Shown: positions 1 through 8,659, counted from the first letter of the stretch. The stretch: DNA of 64,000 nucleotides from Hyphomicrobiales bacterium (GCA_900472485.1 UCII01000001.1:121986-185985), one strand, 5' to 3'. The notes: generated by a model not told the origin, from the sequence alone. A program made the numbers and translations.

Positions 1-153
1 CAGCTCCTTGACCATCTCGGACGTCTTTTCGCTAAGCCGATTGGTGCCGGCTGCGGCGATGTCGATGCGATCGACAACGATCCGCGCGGCGGCGAGATCG
101 CCGCGCAGAGAATTGATCGGGCTTTTGCCATCCTGCCCGCTCTGCGACATCAT
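1..153 (-). CDS. Partial unknown protein, runs off the left edge
   Basis: An open frame enters from the left edge and reads leftwards, with 51 codons visible from the ATG at 153. The peptide is polar and helix-like, beginning MMSQSGQDGKSPINSLRGDL and ending SEKTSEMVKEL. The frame stays open upstream of this ATG to a stop near 265, and that stretch (GKRPIADRETAEIVDNIRS) also looks protein-like. The true start may therefore be a non-ATG codon, or this may be the remains of a longer gene. No family is recognised. The call rests only on composition and an open frame. Confidence 0.35.
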   Translation of the reverse strand, partial: MMSQSGQDGKSPINSLRGDLAAARIVVDRIDIAAAGTNRLSEKTSEMVKEL

Positions 154-738
154 TGTTCGGTAGAGATCGAGCAGAGTGCCGATATCATCATTGAAACTAC
201 GGATGTTGTCGACGATCTCTGCGGTCTCGCGGTCTGCAATCGGGCGCTTTCCAAGCGATCGACGAAACTATCCGTCGACGGGATAAATTGCCGGCTTGTC
301 GCTGCATACGCCATACTGTTCGGATCCCGCCCAAGACTATCCCCGGGAAACTAAAGCGAACAGAAAAACATGGAGTTAACGGGGAGGACGAAACAGGGCG
401 CCAGCTTGCGACCGCCACCCCTGCGCCGCCGGGAAAGTCCTGGGCAAGACCCGCATTCGGTGGTTTTGACGCGCGTCAATCCGATGGTCAGAAGTCTTCG
501 GCTATGGCCAGCCCCTTATTCGATCAATCCCGAAACCGTGAGCAATCTCGACAAGGCGCAGCAGAACGCCCAGACGTTTGCCCGGGAAGTTCTGCGTCGC
601 ATCCTGCCCTATAGCGGCCGCGTGACCGCACAGGCGAAAACAGACGGATACAAGCTGTCGGCCTGATGAGTCCTGTCCGCCGACGCCGCCTGCACGTCTG
701 CTGCATTGGTCAAAAATTTACGTGAGAAAAGATTTTTC
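154..738. other. Left intergenic region, no convincing gene
   Basis: No convincing coding signal is seen between the left-edge fragment and the promoter of the SDR gene. The only candidate is a 60-codon frame at 484-666 on the + strand. Its C-terminal half (SNLDKAQQNAQTFAREVL) looks amphipathic, but it has no clear ribosome-binding site and no recognised family. Confidence 0.4.
484..666 (+). CDS. Doubtful small ORF
   Basis: A 60-residue frame starts at ATG 484 and ends with ...DGYKLSA. Its second half is amphipathic and Q/A-rich, which resembles real protein, while the first half (MVRSLRLWPAPYSINP) does not. No Shine-Dalgarno sequence, family or operon partner is visible. It could be the 3' end of a decayed gene. 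It is listed only for completeness. Confidence 0.18.
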   Translation: MVRSLRLWPAPYSINPETVSNLDKAQQNAQTFAREVLRRILPYSGRVTAQAKTDGYKLSA

Positions 739-739
739 A

Positions 740-768
740 TTGACGGGTAGAAGTAGCCTACCTAGGCT
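740..768 (+). promoter_or_regulatory. Putative promoter of the SDR-GMC operon with inverted repeat
   Basis: TTGACG (740-745) and TAGGCT (763-768) are separated by exactly 17 bp, a plausible sigma-70 promoter. The -10 hexamer is the right arm of a perfect inverted repeat, AGCCTA-CC-TAGGCT (755-768), so a repressor could bind over it. No regulator gene is adjacent. Confidence 0.5.
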
Positions 769-772
769 CCCA

Positions 773-801
773 TTGGCGGAGAGTTTCCAAGGCTCCGCCA
801 A
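773..801 (+). promoter_or_regulatory. Leader hairpin next to the SDR ribosome-binding site
   Basis: TTGGCGGAG (773-781) and CTCCGCCAA (793-801) form a perfect 9-bp inverted repeat with an 11-nt loop. Its 3' arm runs into the strong Shine-Dalgarno sequence GGGGGAGGA (802-810) of the TTG-started SDR gene. In the transcript it would form a hairpin abutting the ribosome-binding site. As DNA it could be an operator. Confidence 0.45.
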
Positions 802-814
802 GGGGGAGGATATC

Positions 815-1543
815 TTGGGACAGAAGCTTGAAGGCAAGGTCGCGCTGGTCACCGGCGCAAGTTCCGGTATCGGGCGCGCAATCGCATTGGCGCTCGGCGA
901 AGAGGGAGCGAAGCTCGCACTCGTCGGCCGTTCCGCCGAAAGGCTGCAGGCGGTCGCGGACGAGGCTGGCGGTGACGCGCTGGTGCTGCCGGCGGATCTC
1001 ACCGAACCGGATACCGTCAAGAAGGTCGTCGATGCAGCGATGGAGCGTTTCGGCCGGATCGATATTCTCCTGCCCAATGCCGGCCTCTACATTCCCGGCG
1101 ATGTTGCCGAAGGCGATCCCGACGCCTGGGACGAACTTGTTTCGATCAACGTCAATTCGGTCTTCCGGCTGGCCCGCGCCGTGCTGCCAGGCATGATTGC
1201 CAAGGGCGGCGGCCAGATCGTCGTCACCTCCTCGGTGGCCGGGCATCAGGCCATCCATTGGGAGCCGATATACTCGGCATCCAAGCATGCGATCCAGGCT
1301 TTCGTGCATGGGCTGCGGCGGCAAATCATGAAGCACAATATCCGCGTCGGCTCTGTGGCGCCCGGCATCGTGCTGAACGAACTCTGGGGCTATACCGATC
1401 CCGCCGCTATCGATGCCAAGGTTGCGACGCGCGAGGGCTTGAGGTCGGAAGATGTAGCCGATGCCGTGCTCTTCATGCTGACGCGGCCCGCCAATGTCAC
1501 CATCCGCGATCTCGTGATCCTGCCGCAGACCCAGGATATCTGA
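815..1543 (+). CDS. Short-chain dehydrogenase/reductase (SDR)
   Basis: NAD(P)-dependent oxidoreductase of the classical SDR family, 242 residues. Visible motifs are the cofactor loop TGASSGIG (residues 13-20), the NAG motif (88-90), a catalytic Ser near 139-140 and YSASK (153-157). The start is taken as TTG 815 because GGGGGAGGA lies 4 bp upstream; the frame runs further upstream but carries no coding character there. The stop is followed after 3 bp by a GMC oxidoreductase, so the two are almost certainly co-translated. Together they suggest oxidation of an alcohol or polyol. The substrate cannot be read from the sequence. Confidence 0.88.
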   Translation: MGQKLEGKVALVTGASSGIGRAIALALGEEGAKLALVGRSAERLQAVADEAGGDALVLPADLTEPDTVKKVVDAAMERFGRIDILLPNAGLYIPGDVAEGDPDAWDELVSINVNSVFRLARAVLPGMIAKGGGQIVVTSSVAGHQAIHWEPIYSASKHAIQAFVHGLRRQIMKHNIRVGSVAPGIVLNELWGYTDPAAIDAKVATREGLRSEDVADAVLFMLTRPANVTIRDLVILPQTQDI

Positions 1544-1546
1544 GCC

Positions 1547-3244
1547 TTGCCCGATTTCGACTACATCATCGTCGGTGGCGGTGCGGCGGGTTGCGTGCTG
1601 GCCAATCGCCTGAGCGAAGATCCGGCCACACGCGTCTGCCTGGTCGAAGCGGGCATGGACCGCAATGCGCGCAAGGCGATCGTGCGCATTCCGCTCGCCA
1701 TGGTCACCTTCATGGCGCCGGCGCTCGCCTTTCTCGGTGGCCCGAAATTCATGTCCTGGTTCGAAACCGAACCCGAGCCCGGCCTGCAGGGCCGCTCGAT
1801 CGCCCTGCCGCGCGGCAAGGGCATGGGTGGCTCGACGAATGTCAACGGCCAGATCTTCATCCGCGGCCAGCGCGAGGATTTCGACCATTGGCGCGACCTC
1901 GGCAATCCGGGCTGGGGCTATGACGACCTGCTGCCCTATTTCCGTAAGCTGGAGCGCTTCGAGATCCTGGCCGAGCCTGGCTCCGCCAGACACATTCGCT
2001 TCGGCAACGCGCCGCTCGAGAAGCAGATCGACCCAGCCTATCACGGCACGAAAGGACCGCTGAACATCGCGCCTCTGCGCAGCGTCAATCCGATGGCGGA
2101 AGTGTTTCTGGAAGCGGCGCAACAGGCTGGCTATCCCCTCAACGCCGATTTCAACGGCGAGCGACAGAACGGTGTCGGCCTCTATACTTTCACGCAAAAG
2201 GACGGCGAGCGCGTCACTGCCGAAGGCGCCTATCTCGATCCGGTGCGGCATCGGCCGAACCTCATGGTGATGAGCGAAACCGAAGTAACGCGCGTCGTGT
2301 TCGATGGCCGAAAGGCAACCGGTATTGCCTTTCGAAGAAACGGGGAGAACGGCACGCTCGACGGCCGCGAAGTCATCCTCTCGGCCGGATCCTTCGCGTC
2401 GCCGCATCTGCTGATGCTGTCGGGCATCGGCAACGCAAAAGACCTTATGCGCCATGGCATTCCTGTCATCGCCGACCTGCCCGGGGTCGGTGAGAACCTG
2501 CAGGATCATCTCGACGTCACCATCGAATATCGGGCGAAATCCATCGCGCCCTACGGCGTCTCCTGGCGCGCCTTGCCACGCAATGTCGGCCATGTCCTTA
2601 ACTGGGTTTTCAATAAACGCGGCCTGTTTTCCTCGACAACAGGCGAGGGCGGGGGCTTTATCTCGACAGATCCTGAAAGCGACCGGCCTGATATCCAGCT
2701 CTTCTTCTGCACCGGCCGGGCCAATACGCAGGCCGCATCTGGCTTCACCGGCCATGGCTTCCTCATGCATGTCTGCCAGCTGCGGCCCGGAAGCATCGGT
2801 CGCGTCGCCTTGAAGAGCGCCGATCCCATCGAGAAGCCCTCGATTCTCTATAATTTCTTCCGCGGTAACAGCACCATGGACGTGCTGCGCAAGGGTATCC
2901 GGCTAGCACGCCAGATCACGGCGCAGGCTCCGTTCACATCACATCTGAACGCCGAGATAGACCCAGGGCCAGATATCGAAAGCGATGGCGCGCTTGACGC
3001 CTTCATCCGCGAGCGGGTCGGGACGCTGTTTCATCCCGTCGGCACCTGCGCCATGGGACGCGGAGAACGATCGGTCGTCGACCCCACTTCCATGCGGGTG
3101 CATGGTGTCGATGGCCTGCGCGTCGTCGATGCCTCGATCATGCCGGGCATCGTTTCGGCCAACACGGTCGCGGCCACCTATTGCCTTGCCGAAAAGGCCG
3201 CAGACCTGATCCGCGCGACCGATGCTAACAGCATCCTGACATAG
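1547..3244 (+). CDS. GMC-family FAD alcohol dehydrogenase (choline dehydrogenase-like)
   Basis: FAD-dependent glucose-methanol-choline oxidoreductase, 565 residues, the usual length for the family. Visible features are the N-terminal dinucleotide-binding motif VGGGAAGCVLANRL (9-22), the GMC signature GMGGSTNVNGQIF, a second signature GSFASPHLLMLSGIG, and the C-terminal LFHPVGTCAMG with the active-site His followed by PGIVSANTVAATY. It starts at TTG, 3 bp after the SDR stop. The family oxidises primary or secondary alcohols and passes electrons to quinones or cytochromes. Choline is only one possible substrate, and no bet genes are nearby. Confidence 0.88.
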   Translation: MPDFDYIIVGGGAAGCVLANRLSEDPATRVCLVEAGMDRNARKAIVRIPLAMVTFMAPALAFLGGPKFMSWFETEPEPGLQGRSIALPRGKGMGGSTNVNGQIFIRGQREDFDHWRDLGNPGWGYDDLLPYFRKLERFEILAEPGSARHIRFGNAPLEKQIDPAYHGTKGPLNIAPLRSVNPMAEVFLEAAQQAGYPLNADFNGERQNGVGLYTFTQKDGERVTAEGAYLDPVRHRPNLMVMSETEVTRVVFDGRKATGIAFRRNGENGTLDGREVILSAGSFASPHLLMLSGIGNAKDLMRHGIPVIADLPGVGENLQDHLDVTIEYRAKSIAPYGVSWRALPRNVGHVLNWVFNKRGLFSSTTGEGGGFISTDPESDRPDIQLFFCTGRANTQAASGFTGHGFLMHVCQLRPGSIGRVALKSADPIEKPSILYNFFRGNSTMDVLRKGIRLARQITAQAPFTSHLNAEIDPGPDIESDGALDAFIRERVGTLFHPVGTCAMGRGERSVVDPTSMRVHGVDGLRVVDASIMPGIVSANTVAATYCLAEKAADLIRATDANSILT

Positions 3245-3379
3245 AGGGCATCGCCGGCTTACCGACCCGCATTGGCGGCGCACGGCTTACGGAGATCTCA
3301 CGCCTTGACATAAGCGGCATAGCCGCAAACATGGCGTAGCGGCTATTTGCCGATCGACTCAAACAGGTAGTCCTGAAAG

Positions 3380-4270
3380 ATGCGCTTCTCCCTCGTGCTC
3401 CCATTGCTCGTCTCCTTCGCGCCCCTCACCGCCGCGGCCGGGACGCCATGTACCGATCTCATTGAGGGGAGTGCAGTGATCCAGCATGCCGACGGCTTTG
3501 CCATTTCCGACCTGCATGATGGCTGCGCGGTTACGAATGGCCTGTTCAAATCCGGCAGCAGAGTGGGATGGACCTTCGAACGCGCCGAGTTCAAGGGAGA
3601 CGGATTGGCCGACTTCCTCAAGTCCATCGCAAGCAAGCCCGACCATCTGCCGACCTGGGGGCGGTTCTCGGCTGAAGGCGTGCGCTTCACGCCGATGCTC
3701 GACAACGCCATGGCGAATTACATTACGACGGTCCAGCAATGGCCGATGGAGATGTCCGGCGCCTTCCGTTTCGATCCCGAGGATGGTTACCTGGATATTC
3801 AGGAGCTGGAGCTCACCAATCTGCGCCTCGGCAGAGCCTCGCTCTCGGCCGAGCTGAGCTTGCCCAAAAATGCAGGCGTGCCGGCTCTGACGCGAGATGG
3901 ATCGGTCGGCCTCACCCATCTGCGCTTCCGGCTCGATAATATGGGACTGTTCGAAGGCATGGCGGTGCCATCGCTGGCTGCTTTTCTGCAGCAGATGACA
4001 GGTTCGGACGATCCCGCCCAAGGCATCAACCAGTTGCGTGATACGACGGTCACCGCGCTGCAGGCTCTGCCCGACAGCCGTATCGATGCGGACTCGAAGA
4101 AAGCCCTGCTCCGCTTTGTGCAGGATCTGCCGCACCCCACAGGCTTCTTCACGCTCGATCTTGCCTTCGACCAGCCATTGAAAATCGGTGCGCTCGACTT
4201 CAATAGCGCGCAGCTGGCACAGACCGCGCTCACCAGCGCCAAGATCTCTGTCAGCTACAAGGCGCGCTGA
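3380..4270 (+). CDS. Exported protein of unknown function
   Basis: 296 residues with a clear Sec signal peptide (MRFSLVLPLLVSFAPLTAAAG, cleavage near AAA-G), so the mature protein is periplasmic or outer-membrane associated. The body alternates hydrophobic and polar residues (for example GYLDIQELELTNLRLGRASL), as expected for a beta-rich lipid- or membrane-binding fold such as the AsmA/DUF2125-like proteins, though no defining motif is recognised. The start at ATG 3380 places the signal peptide at residue 1. It stands alone between the GMC gene and a pseudogene, and its function is unknown. Confidence 0.7.
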   Translation: MRFSLVLPLLVSFAPLTAAAGTPCTDLIEGSAVIQHADGFAISDLHDGCAVTNGLFKSGSRVGWTFERAEFKGDGLADFLKSIASKPDHLPTWGRFSAEGVRFTPMLDNAMANYITTVQQWPMEMSGAFRFDPEDGYLDIQELELTNLRLGRASLSAELSLPKNAGVPALTRDGSVGLTHLRFRLDNMGLFEGMAVPSLAAFLQQMTGSDDPAQGINQLRDTTVTALQALPDSRIDADSKKALLRFVQDLPHPTGFFTLDLAFDQPLKIGALDFNSAQLAQTALTSAKISVSYKAR

Positions 4271-4291
4271 CCTCGCGCCCACAGGCGCGGG

Positions 4292-4515
4292 TCAGATCGA
4301 TTTCACCTCGCCGCCATCCATGCGCAGGGCCGAGCCGGTCATCCAGCGCGCTCCTGGCGAGACCAGGAACGCCATCAGCTCTGCGATCTCTTCCGGCTCG
4401 CCATAGCGGGCAATTCCCGCTTCCCGCGGGAACTTGGCGGTGGCCTCTTCGACGGTCATATCGTGCAGCGGCGCCCAATGTTTGCACCGGTGATGATCAC
4501 GACAGCGTCGGACAT
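4292..4515 (-). pseudogene. Internally deleted SDR oxidoreductase
   Basis: The minus strand begins with an intact SDR start (MSDAVVIITGAN from ATG 4515) and ends with an intact SDR C-terminus (YGEPEEIAELMAFLVSPGAR, then WMTGSALRMDGG and stop at 4292-4294). These two parts sit in different frames. About 500 bp of the usual 750-bp gene is missing, including the NAG and YxxxK motifs, and the join after ITGAN is frameshifted. It follows the hydrolase gene on the same strand, so it was probably the second gene of that operon. Confidence 0.8.
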
Positions 4516-4540
4516 GATGTTTCTCCTGATTTCGAAGAAA

Positions 4541-4593
4541 GCTGACGCCCTACCGCACCGATCCTTGTCGATGCGGTAGGGCTTGATGTCAGC
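4541..4593 (-). terminator. Strong stem-loop after the hydrolase gene
   Basis: GCCCTACCGCA (4547-4557) pairs perfectly with TGCGGTAGGGC (4572-4582). An outer GCTGAC/GTCAGC stem (4541-4546/4588-4593) extends it with a bulge. It overlaps the hydrolase stop codon and precedes the broken SDR. No long T-run follows, so it may act as an mRNA end or stabiliser rather than a classic terminator. Confidence 0.5.
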
Positions 4594-5431
4594 CAAGGAA
4601 GGCGCGGATTTCGGCTGCGATCTCGCCCGCATGCGTTTCGAGGGCGAAATGGCCGGTGTCGAGAAGCTTGACGACCGCTCCGGGAATGTCGCGGCGATAG
4701 GCCTCGGCACCGGGCGGCAGGAAGAAGGGATCATGCTTGCCCCAAATCGCCAAGAGACGCGGCTTATGGGTGCGGAAGTAATTTTGGAAAGTCGGATAGA
4801 GCGCGACGTTGCTCTTATAATCGCCGAAGAGATCGAGCTGCACCTTTTCCGCACCGGGGCGGGCCAGATAGAGACTATCGAGCGAATGGCCGTCCGGTGA
4901 GACTTTAGCGACATCCGGAACGCCGTGCGTGTATTGCCAGGCTGTTGCCTCCGGCGTGAGCGCCGCCTTCAGCGCATTTCGGTTTTCCTCCGAGGCTTCG
5001 CGCCAGTAGGCTTGGATCGGATTCCACTCCTCACTCAGACCCTCCTCATAGGCATTGCCGTTTTGCGAGATGATCGCCGTGATCCGCTCCGGATGCTTCA
5101 CGGCCAGGCGGAAGCCGGTCGGTGCGCCATAATCGAAGACATAGACGGCATAGCGGTCGAAACCAACGATTTCGGTGAAACGATCGATCGTCTCGGCGAT
5201 ACTGTCGAACGTGTTGCTGCCCTTTGGCGCCTCAGATTGCCCGAAGCCCGGAAGATCCGGTGCGATGATGTGATAACGATCGGCCAGCAGCGGGATGAGA
5301 TCGCGGAACATGTGGCTGGAAGTCGGAAAGCCGTGCAGGAGCAGCAGCTTGTCCGACCCTGGAGAGCCGGCCTCGCGGTAGAAGACCTTGACGCCTTCGA
5401 CATTGACGGTGCGATAGCTGATATCAGACAT
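4589..5431 (-). CDS. Alpha/beta hydrolase (haloalkane dehalogenase/epoxide hydrolase-like)
   Basis: 280-residue alpha/beta-fold hydrolase. The oxyanion-hole motif LLLHGFPTSS is near residue 31. The nucleophile elbow reads VFDYGAPTG instead of GxSxG, which places Asp as the nucleophile, as in haloalkane dehalogenases and epoxide hydrolases. The catalytic acid lies in WGKHDPFF and the catalytic His in DTGHFALE. A soluble cytoplasmic enzyme is expected. It is flanked by two gene remnants (a broken SDR downstream, a truncated second hydrolase upstream), so it survives in a decaying cluster. The substrate is not predictable. Confidence 0.88.
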   Translation of the reverse strand: MSDISYRTVNVEGVKVFYREAGSPGSDKLLLLHGFPTSSHMFRDLIPLLADRYHIIAPDLPGFGQSEAPKGSNTFDSIAETIDRFTEIVGFDRYAVYVFDYGAPTGFRLAVKHPERITAIISQNGNAYEEGLSEEWNPIQAYWREASEENRNALKAALTPEATAWQYTHGVPDVAKVSPDGHSLDSLYLARPGAEKVQLDLFGDYKSNVALYPTFQNYFRTHKPRLLAIWGKHDPFFLPPGAEAYRRDIPGAVVKLLDTGHFALETHAGEIAAEIRAFLG

Positions 5432-5509
5432 GATAAGGTCCTTTCATAACCTTTCTGATTGCAATTATAGAGTTACAAATCGAAGATTCAGATAGCGACG
5501 GCCGCGTCT

Positions 5510-5617
5510 CGGATAATGGCGGCCGGCGGCGGCCAGCGGCGCGATCACTTTTGCCCAACCCGACCCATCCGCCCAGGCGCCATGGACAAGAACAACATCT
5601 ACATTTCGCGACCACAT
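5510..5617 (-). pseudogene. N-terminal fragment of a second alpha/beta hydrolase
   Basis: From ATG 5617 the minus strand encodes MWSRNVDVVLVHGAWADGSG followed by WAKVIAPLAAAG, a typical EstC/salicylate-esterase-like N-terminus with the HGAW oxyanion motif. Similarity stops after about 35 residues and the frame ends in unrelated sequence (RHYPRRGRRYLN). The catalytic Ser, Asp and His regions are absent. It is a deletion remnant directly upstream of the intact hydrolase. Confidence 0.7.
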
Positions 5618-5670
5618 CGGCTTTCTCCTTTCGGTCTGAAGCTCATAACCGTTCAAGTGACATTAATAGG

Positions 5671-5720
5671 GTTACGACTGGTATGCGTAACTTGTCAAGC
5701 GGCCTTTGATAGGTTATATG
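5671..5720 (+). promoter_or_regulatory. Promoter and inverted repeat before the CGNR regulator
   Basis: GTTACG (5671-5676) and CGTAAC (5686-5691) form an inverted repeat with a 9-bp spacer. It directly abuts a candidate promoter, TTGTCA (5692-5697), 17 bp, TATATG (5715-5720). A related AGAGTTAC sequence lies near 5466 on the hydrolase side. This is a likely operator for the adjacent regulator and the divergent hydrolase genes. Confidence 0.45.
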
Positions 5721-5781
5721 TCTGTCATGTTTTCGAATGGCCATTCAGCATCCTTGTCGACGGCCGGAAAGGGAGTAGTCC

Positions 5782-6399
5782 ATGGACAACCACTCGCCCG
5801 CCATCTTCGTTGGCGATACGCTGGGACTGGATTTCCTCAATTCGGTCGCAACGCCGGTGGATGTGCCGATCGACTGGATTGACGATGGGGAGGGCTTGCT
5901 TCGCTGGCTAGAACAGGCTGGCCTGGTGCCCCGTGAGACGCTCGCTGCCATGCGCGAACGGGCCCTGCCCGGCGAGCTCGATAAGGTCGCCGATCAGGCA
6001 AGAAACCTGCGCGAATGGTTCAGGGCTTTCGTAAACTCCCACAAGGGAAAGCCGCTGACGGCGGATGCCTTGAACGATCTAGAGCCGCTGAATCGCCTGC
6101 TGGAACGCGACGAAGGTTTTGGTCGGATCGTCGCAAGACAATCCGGCGGAGAAGGGCTCGGTTTTCAGCCGATGCGGAAATGGCGATCGCCGGAATCGCT
6201 GCTATTGCCGATCGGCGAAGCGCTAGGACGTTTTGTCTGCACCGAGGATTTCTCCGATGTGAAAGCCTGCGAAGGCCACGCATGCACCATGCTCTTCGTC
6301 GATCACACGCGCGGTCACCGCAGACGCTGGTGCAGCATGGCGATGTGCGGCAATCGCGCCAAGCAGGCGGCTCATCGGCACCGGCTCAAGCAGAGCTGA
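5782..6399 (+). CDS. CGNR zinc-finger/ABATE-domain transcriptional regulator
   Basis: 205 residues. The N-terminal part (about 7-135, starting FVGDTLGLDFLNS) matches the ABATE stress-sensing domain. The C-terminal 45 residues form the CGNR zinc finger: CEGHACTMLFVD, then RRRWCSMAMCGNRAKQAAHR, with four conserved cysteines or histidines and the name-giving CGNR. This family comprises DNA-binding regulators. It is transcribed away from the hydrolase cluster across a region with an inverted repeat, so it probably controls that cluster and itself. The effector is unknown. Confidence 0.85.
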   Translation: MDNHSPAIFVGDTLGLDFLNSVATPVDVPIDWIDDGEGLLRWLEQAGLVPRETLAAMRERALPGELDKVADQARNLREWFRAFVNSHKGKPLTADALNDLEPLNRLLERDEGFGRIVARQSGGEGLGFQPMRKWRSPESLLLPIGEALGRFVCTEDFSDVKACEGHACTMLFVDHTRGHRRRWCSMAMCGNRAKQAAHRHRLKQS

Positions 6400-6513
6400 C
6401 ACCAGTCCTGCAAAAGATAGGGGTTTTGTCGGAACCATGAAATCAGCCGGAGCTAAGCGCAGCTCGCTCCGGCCTGATCATCGCTAAAGTCGGGCCGAAG
6501 GGCAACTATCGGC

Positions 6514-7671
6514 TCAGGCCGGGTCTTCCCTGTGAAGATCGTGAATGGCGACGGCATCGTCGCTGAAGGGTGGCAGCAGCCAGTCGGTATGGCGCAGCGT
6601 CCGCTTGGTATCTTCGAGGCCCATGTCCCAATGCTCGCGCATCGACGTGCCGGAGAACTCATAGTCCTTGGCGTGACCTTCGTAATTCTTGTGCTGATAG
6701 ATCAGATGCACGATGTTGACGACGCCGGCATCGGAATAATCCGCAATCAGCTCTTCTTCTTCCGGTGTCAGCTGATCCTTCGGAACACGCTTCAACGCAC
6801 CCAGGAGCTTCATCTTCAGCCCGTGAATTCGCTTGAAATTGTCGGTATTCTGCCGGGTGCGGCTGGAATACATGATGTCCTTATGACGCGACAGCACGTC
6901 GGGCATGCTGCGCGGCAGGACGCCGCGGGCGCTGAACAGATCCACCTGGAACACCAGCGAGCTGCGATCCTCTTCCTGATCGAGCAGATATTGCAGCGGC
7001 GTGTTGGAGACGATGCCGCCGTCCCAATAATATTCGCCTTCGATCCGGATGGACGGGAGGGCCGGCGGCAGGGCGCCGCTCGCCATGATGTGCTCGGGAC
7101 CGATACGGATATTGTCGGTGTCGAAATAGACGAAGTTGCCGGTGCGGACATTCACCGCACCGACGCTGAAGCGCTTCTTGCCATCGTTCAGCACGTCGAA
7201 ATCGATCAGCATTTCCAGCGTCTTCTTGAGCTCTGCCGAGTCATAGAAGCTGGTGGCACCTTCCGCACCCGGCAGCTCCAGCCAGGGATTGGGAAAGCGC
7301 GGCTTGAAGAAGCCGGGCTGGCCCATAGTCATCGTCATCCACGAGCTGGTGCGGTTGCGGATATCGCGGAAGAAATCGCCTTCGGGCGTATAGGCCCAGA
7401 TCTTGCGGCCGGAGATGATCTGCCAGAATTGCTCCAGACGCTGCAGACGCCGGCCCGGCTCGTTGCCGGCGATGATCGCGGCATTGACCGCGCCGATCGA
7501 GACGCCCGAAAGCCAGCTCGGCTCGCATCCCGCTTCGGCAAGCGCCTCGTAGACGCCGGCCTGATAAGCGCCGAGCGCGCCGCCGCCCTGGAATACCAGG
7601 GCGACGCGATCATATTGAGCGGCAATTTCCGAAATGGTCGGGGCTGCGGCCTTGGTGTTTCGTTCAAGCAC
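6514..7671 (-). CDS. Patatin-like phospholipase (DUF3734 type)
   Basis: 385 residues. The patatin domain starts near residue 22 with the glycine-rich oxyanion motif FQGGGALGAYQAG. The nucleophile Ser lies in SGVSIGAVNAA (GxSxG), and the dyad Asp lies in YWDGGIVSN (DGG). The C-terminal region fits the DUF3734 extension found in PHB-associated patatins. The start is GTG 7671, preceded by GGAGA at a good distance. The neighbours are acetoacetate decarboxylase and 3-hydroxybutyrate dehydrogenase, which points to intracellular lipid or PHB ester hydrolysis rather than secreted toxicity. No signal peptide is present. Confidence 0.9.
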   Translation of the reverse strand: MLERNTKAAAPTISEIAAQYDRVALVFQGGGALGAYQAGVYEALAEAGCEPSWLSGVSIGAVNAAIIAGNEPGRRLQRLEQFWQIISGRKIWAYTPEGDFFRDIRNRTSSWMTMTMGQPGFFKPRFPNPWLELPGAEGATSFYDSAELKKTLEMLIDFDVLNDGKKRFSVGAVNVRTGNFVYFDTDNIRIGPEHIMASGALPPALPSIRIEGEYYWDGGIVSNTPLQYLLDQEEDRSSLVFQVDLFSARGVLPRSMPDVLSRHKDIMYSSRTRQNTDNFKRIHGLKMKLLGALKRVPKDQLTPEEEELIADYSDAGVVNIVHLIYQHKNYEGHAKDYEFSGTSMREHWDMGLEDTKRTLRHTDWLLPPFSDDAVAIHDLHREDPA

Positions 7672-7707
7672 GGTCCGTCTCCAGCATGAAATGAAAATAG
7701 GATGCGG

Positions 7708-8454
7708 CTATCTGCGCTCGGCGAGATAGTCGTGAACGACTTCGCCGAGGCCGAGCGTCAGATCGGCGGTGAAATGAACCGCGGAAACCACTTCCAGCAC
7801 AGGCAGCCGCGCGACATCGGCCATGACATGCGGCCTGAGATCGAGGGCGGCAGGCGAAGTCCAGGCTTCCTTGATGGTGATATCGGTCAGATAGTAACGC
7901 ACCAGCTCGCAGATACGCGGGGTGGCGTCGACATGCGGTACGATCTTGATCAGGAAATTCGGCTCCGAGAGAGCGGACAGCAGCGGTCCCTGGTCGACCG
8001 GCTTGTGCTTGTAGCCCATCGTCCCCGTAGCACAGAGGACACTACCGTAATGCAGCGTGCCGACGATGACCTCGCCCTCGTTGACGATCTTCGGATTGGC
8101 GAGCTTCTTCGGAAAGCCCCAGATCTCGCGGCCACCGGTGATCGGCGCATCGTCGTCGAGATACATGGAGTGAACATAGCCGCCCTTCTGCCCGCGATAG
8201 GTAACCGGGATGACCTGGCCGGTCTCGGTATAATCGCCGAAGCCGGTGGAATCCGGCATGCGGATGAATTCGTATTTCACCAACGGCTCGTCGATTTCGA
8301 GCGGCGCGGGCACGACCGCCTCAACCGCTTCGCGCGAGGTCCGGTAGGTGATGATGATATATTCGCGATCGAAGAACCGATAGGGCCCGGGAGGATAGGA
8401 GGGGTTGGTCAGCGGCATCGCATAGGCATGCTTGAGAATGTCTTCGACCTTCAT
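7708..8454 (-). CDS. adc: Acetoacetate decarboxylase
   Basis: 248 residues. Converts acetoacetate to acetone and CO2 through a Schiff base. The family motif [14 protein letters not shown] is present, with the adjacent catalytic lysine pair, and upstream lies the conserved [13 protein letters not shown] region. I chose ATG 8454 because GGAAG precedes it; an upstream in-frame extension lacks coding character. It is immediately upstream of and co-directional with the patatin gene, and divergent from 3-hydroxybutyrate dehydrogenase. The three make a ketone-body disposal module: PHB or ester hydrolysis, 3-hydroxybutyrate oxidation, acetoacetate removal. Confidence 0.9.
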   Translation of the reverse strand: MKVEDILKHAYAMPLTNPSYPPGPYRFFDREYIIITYRTSREAVEAVVPAPLEIDEPLVKYEFIRMPDSTGFGDYTETGQVIPVTYRGQKGGYVHSMYLDDDAPITGGREIWGFPKKLANPKIVNEGEVIVGTLHYGSVLCATGTMGYKHKPVDQGPLLSALSEPNFLIKIVPHVDATPRICELVRYYLTDITIKEAWTSPAALDLRPHVMADVARLPVLEVVSAVHFTADLTLGLGEVVHDYLAERR

Positions 8455-8659
8455 CGTATCTTCCGTCGTTGGAGGAAATCGCCGGTACCGGAGCGAAAAC
8501 TTGCATGGTTGCATGACAGTGAAGTGTCAGCTGTCGAAGGGTTGCGGCGAGGGGCGAAACCGCACTGTTATCAAAGCGACATACGAGGCTGGCAGTGTGC
8601 GCTCATCTCAGCCTTTTCCATTTACTCAACCATGTCATAGACATTGCAGGAGTTGCATC

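Noticed and set aside
758..2770. Long open frame antisense to the SDR and GMC genes
   Set aside because: The overlapping + strand genes have clear catalytic motifs. The antisense translation shows no domain or ribosome-binding site. Long antisense frames are common in GC-rich codon usage.
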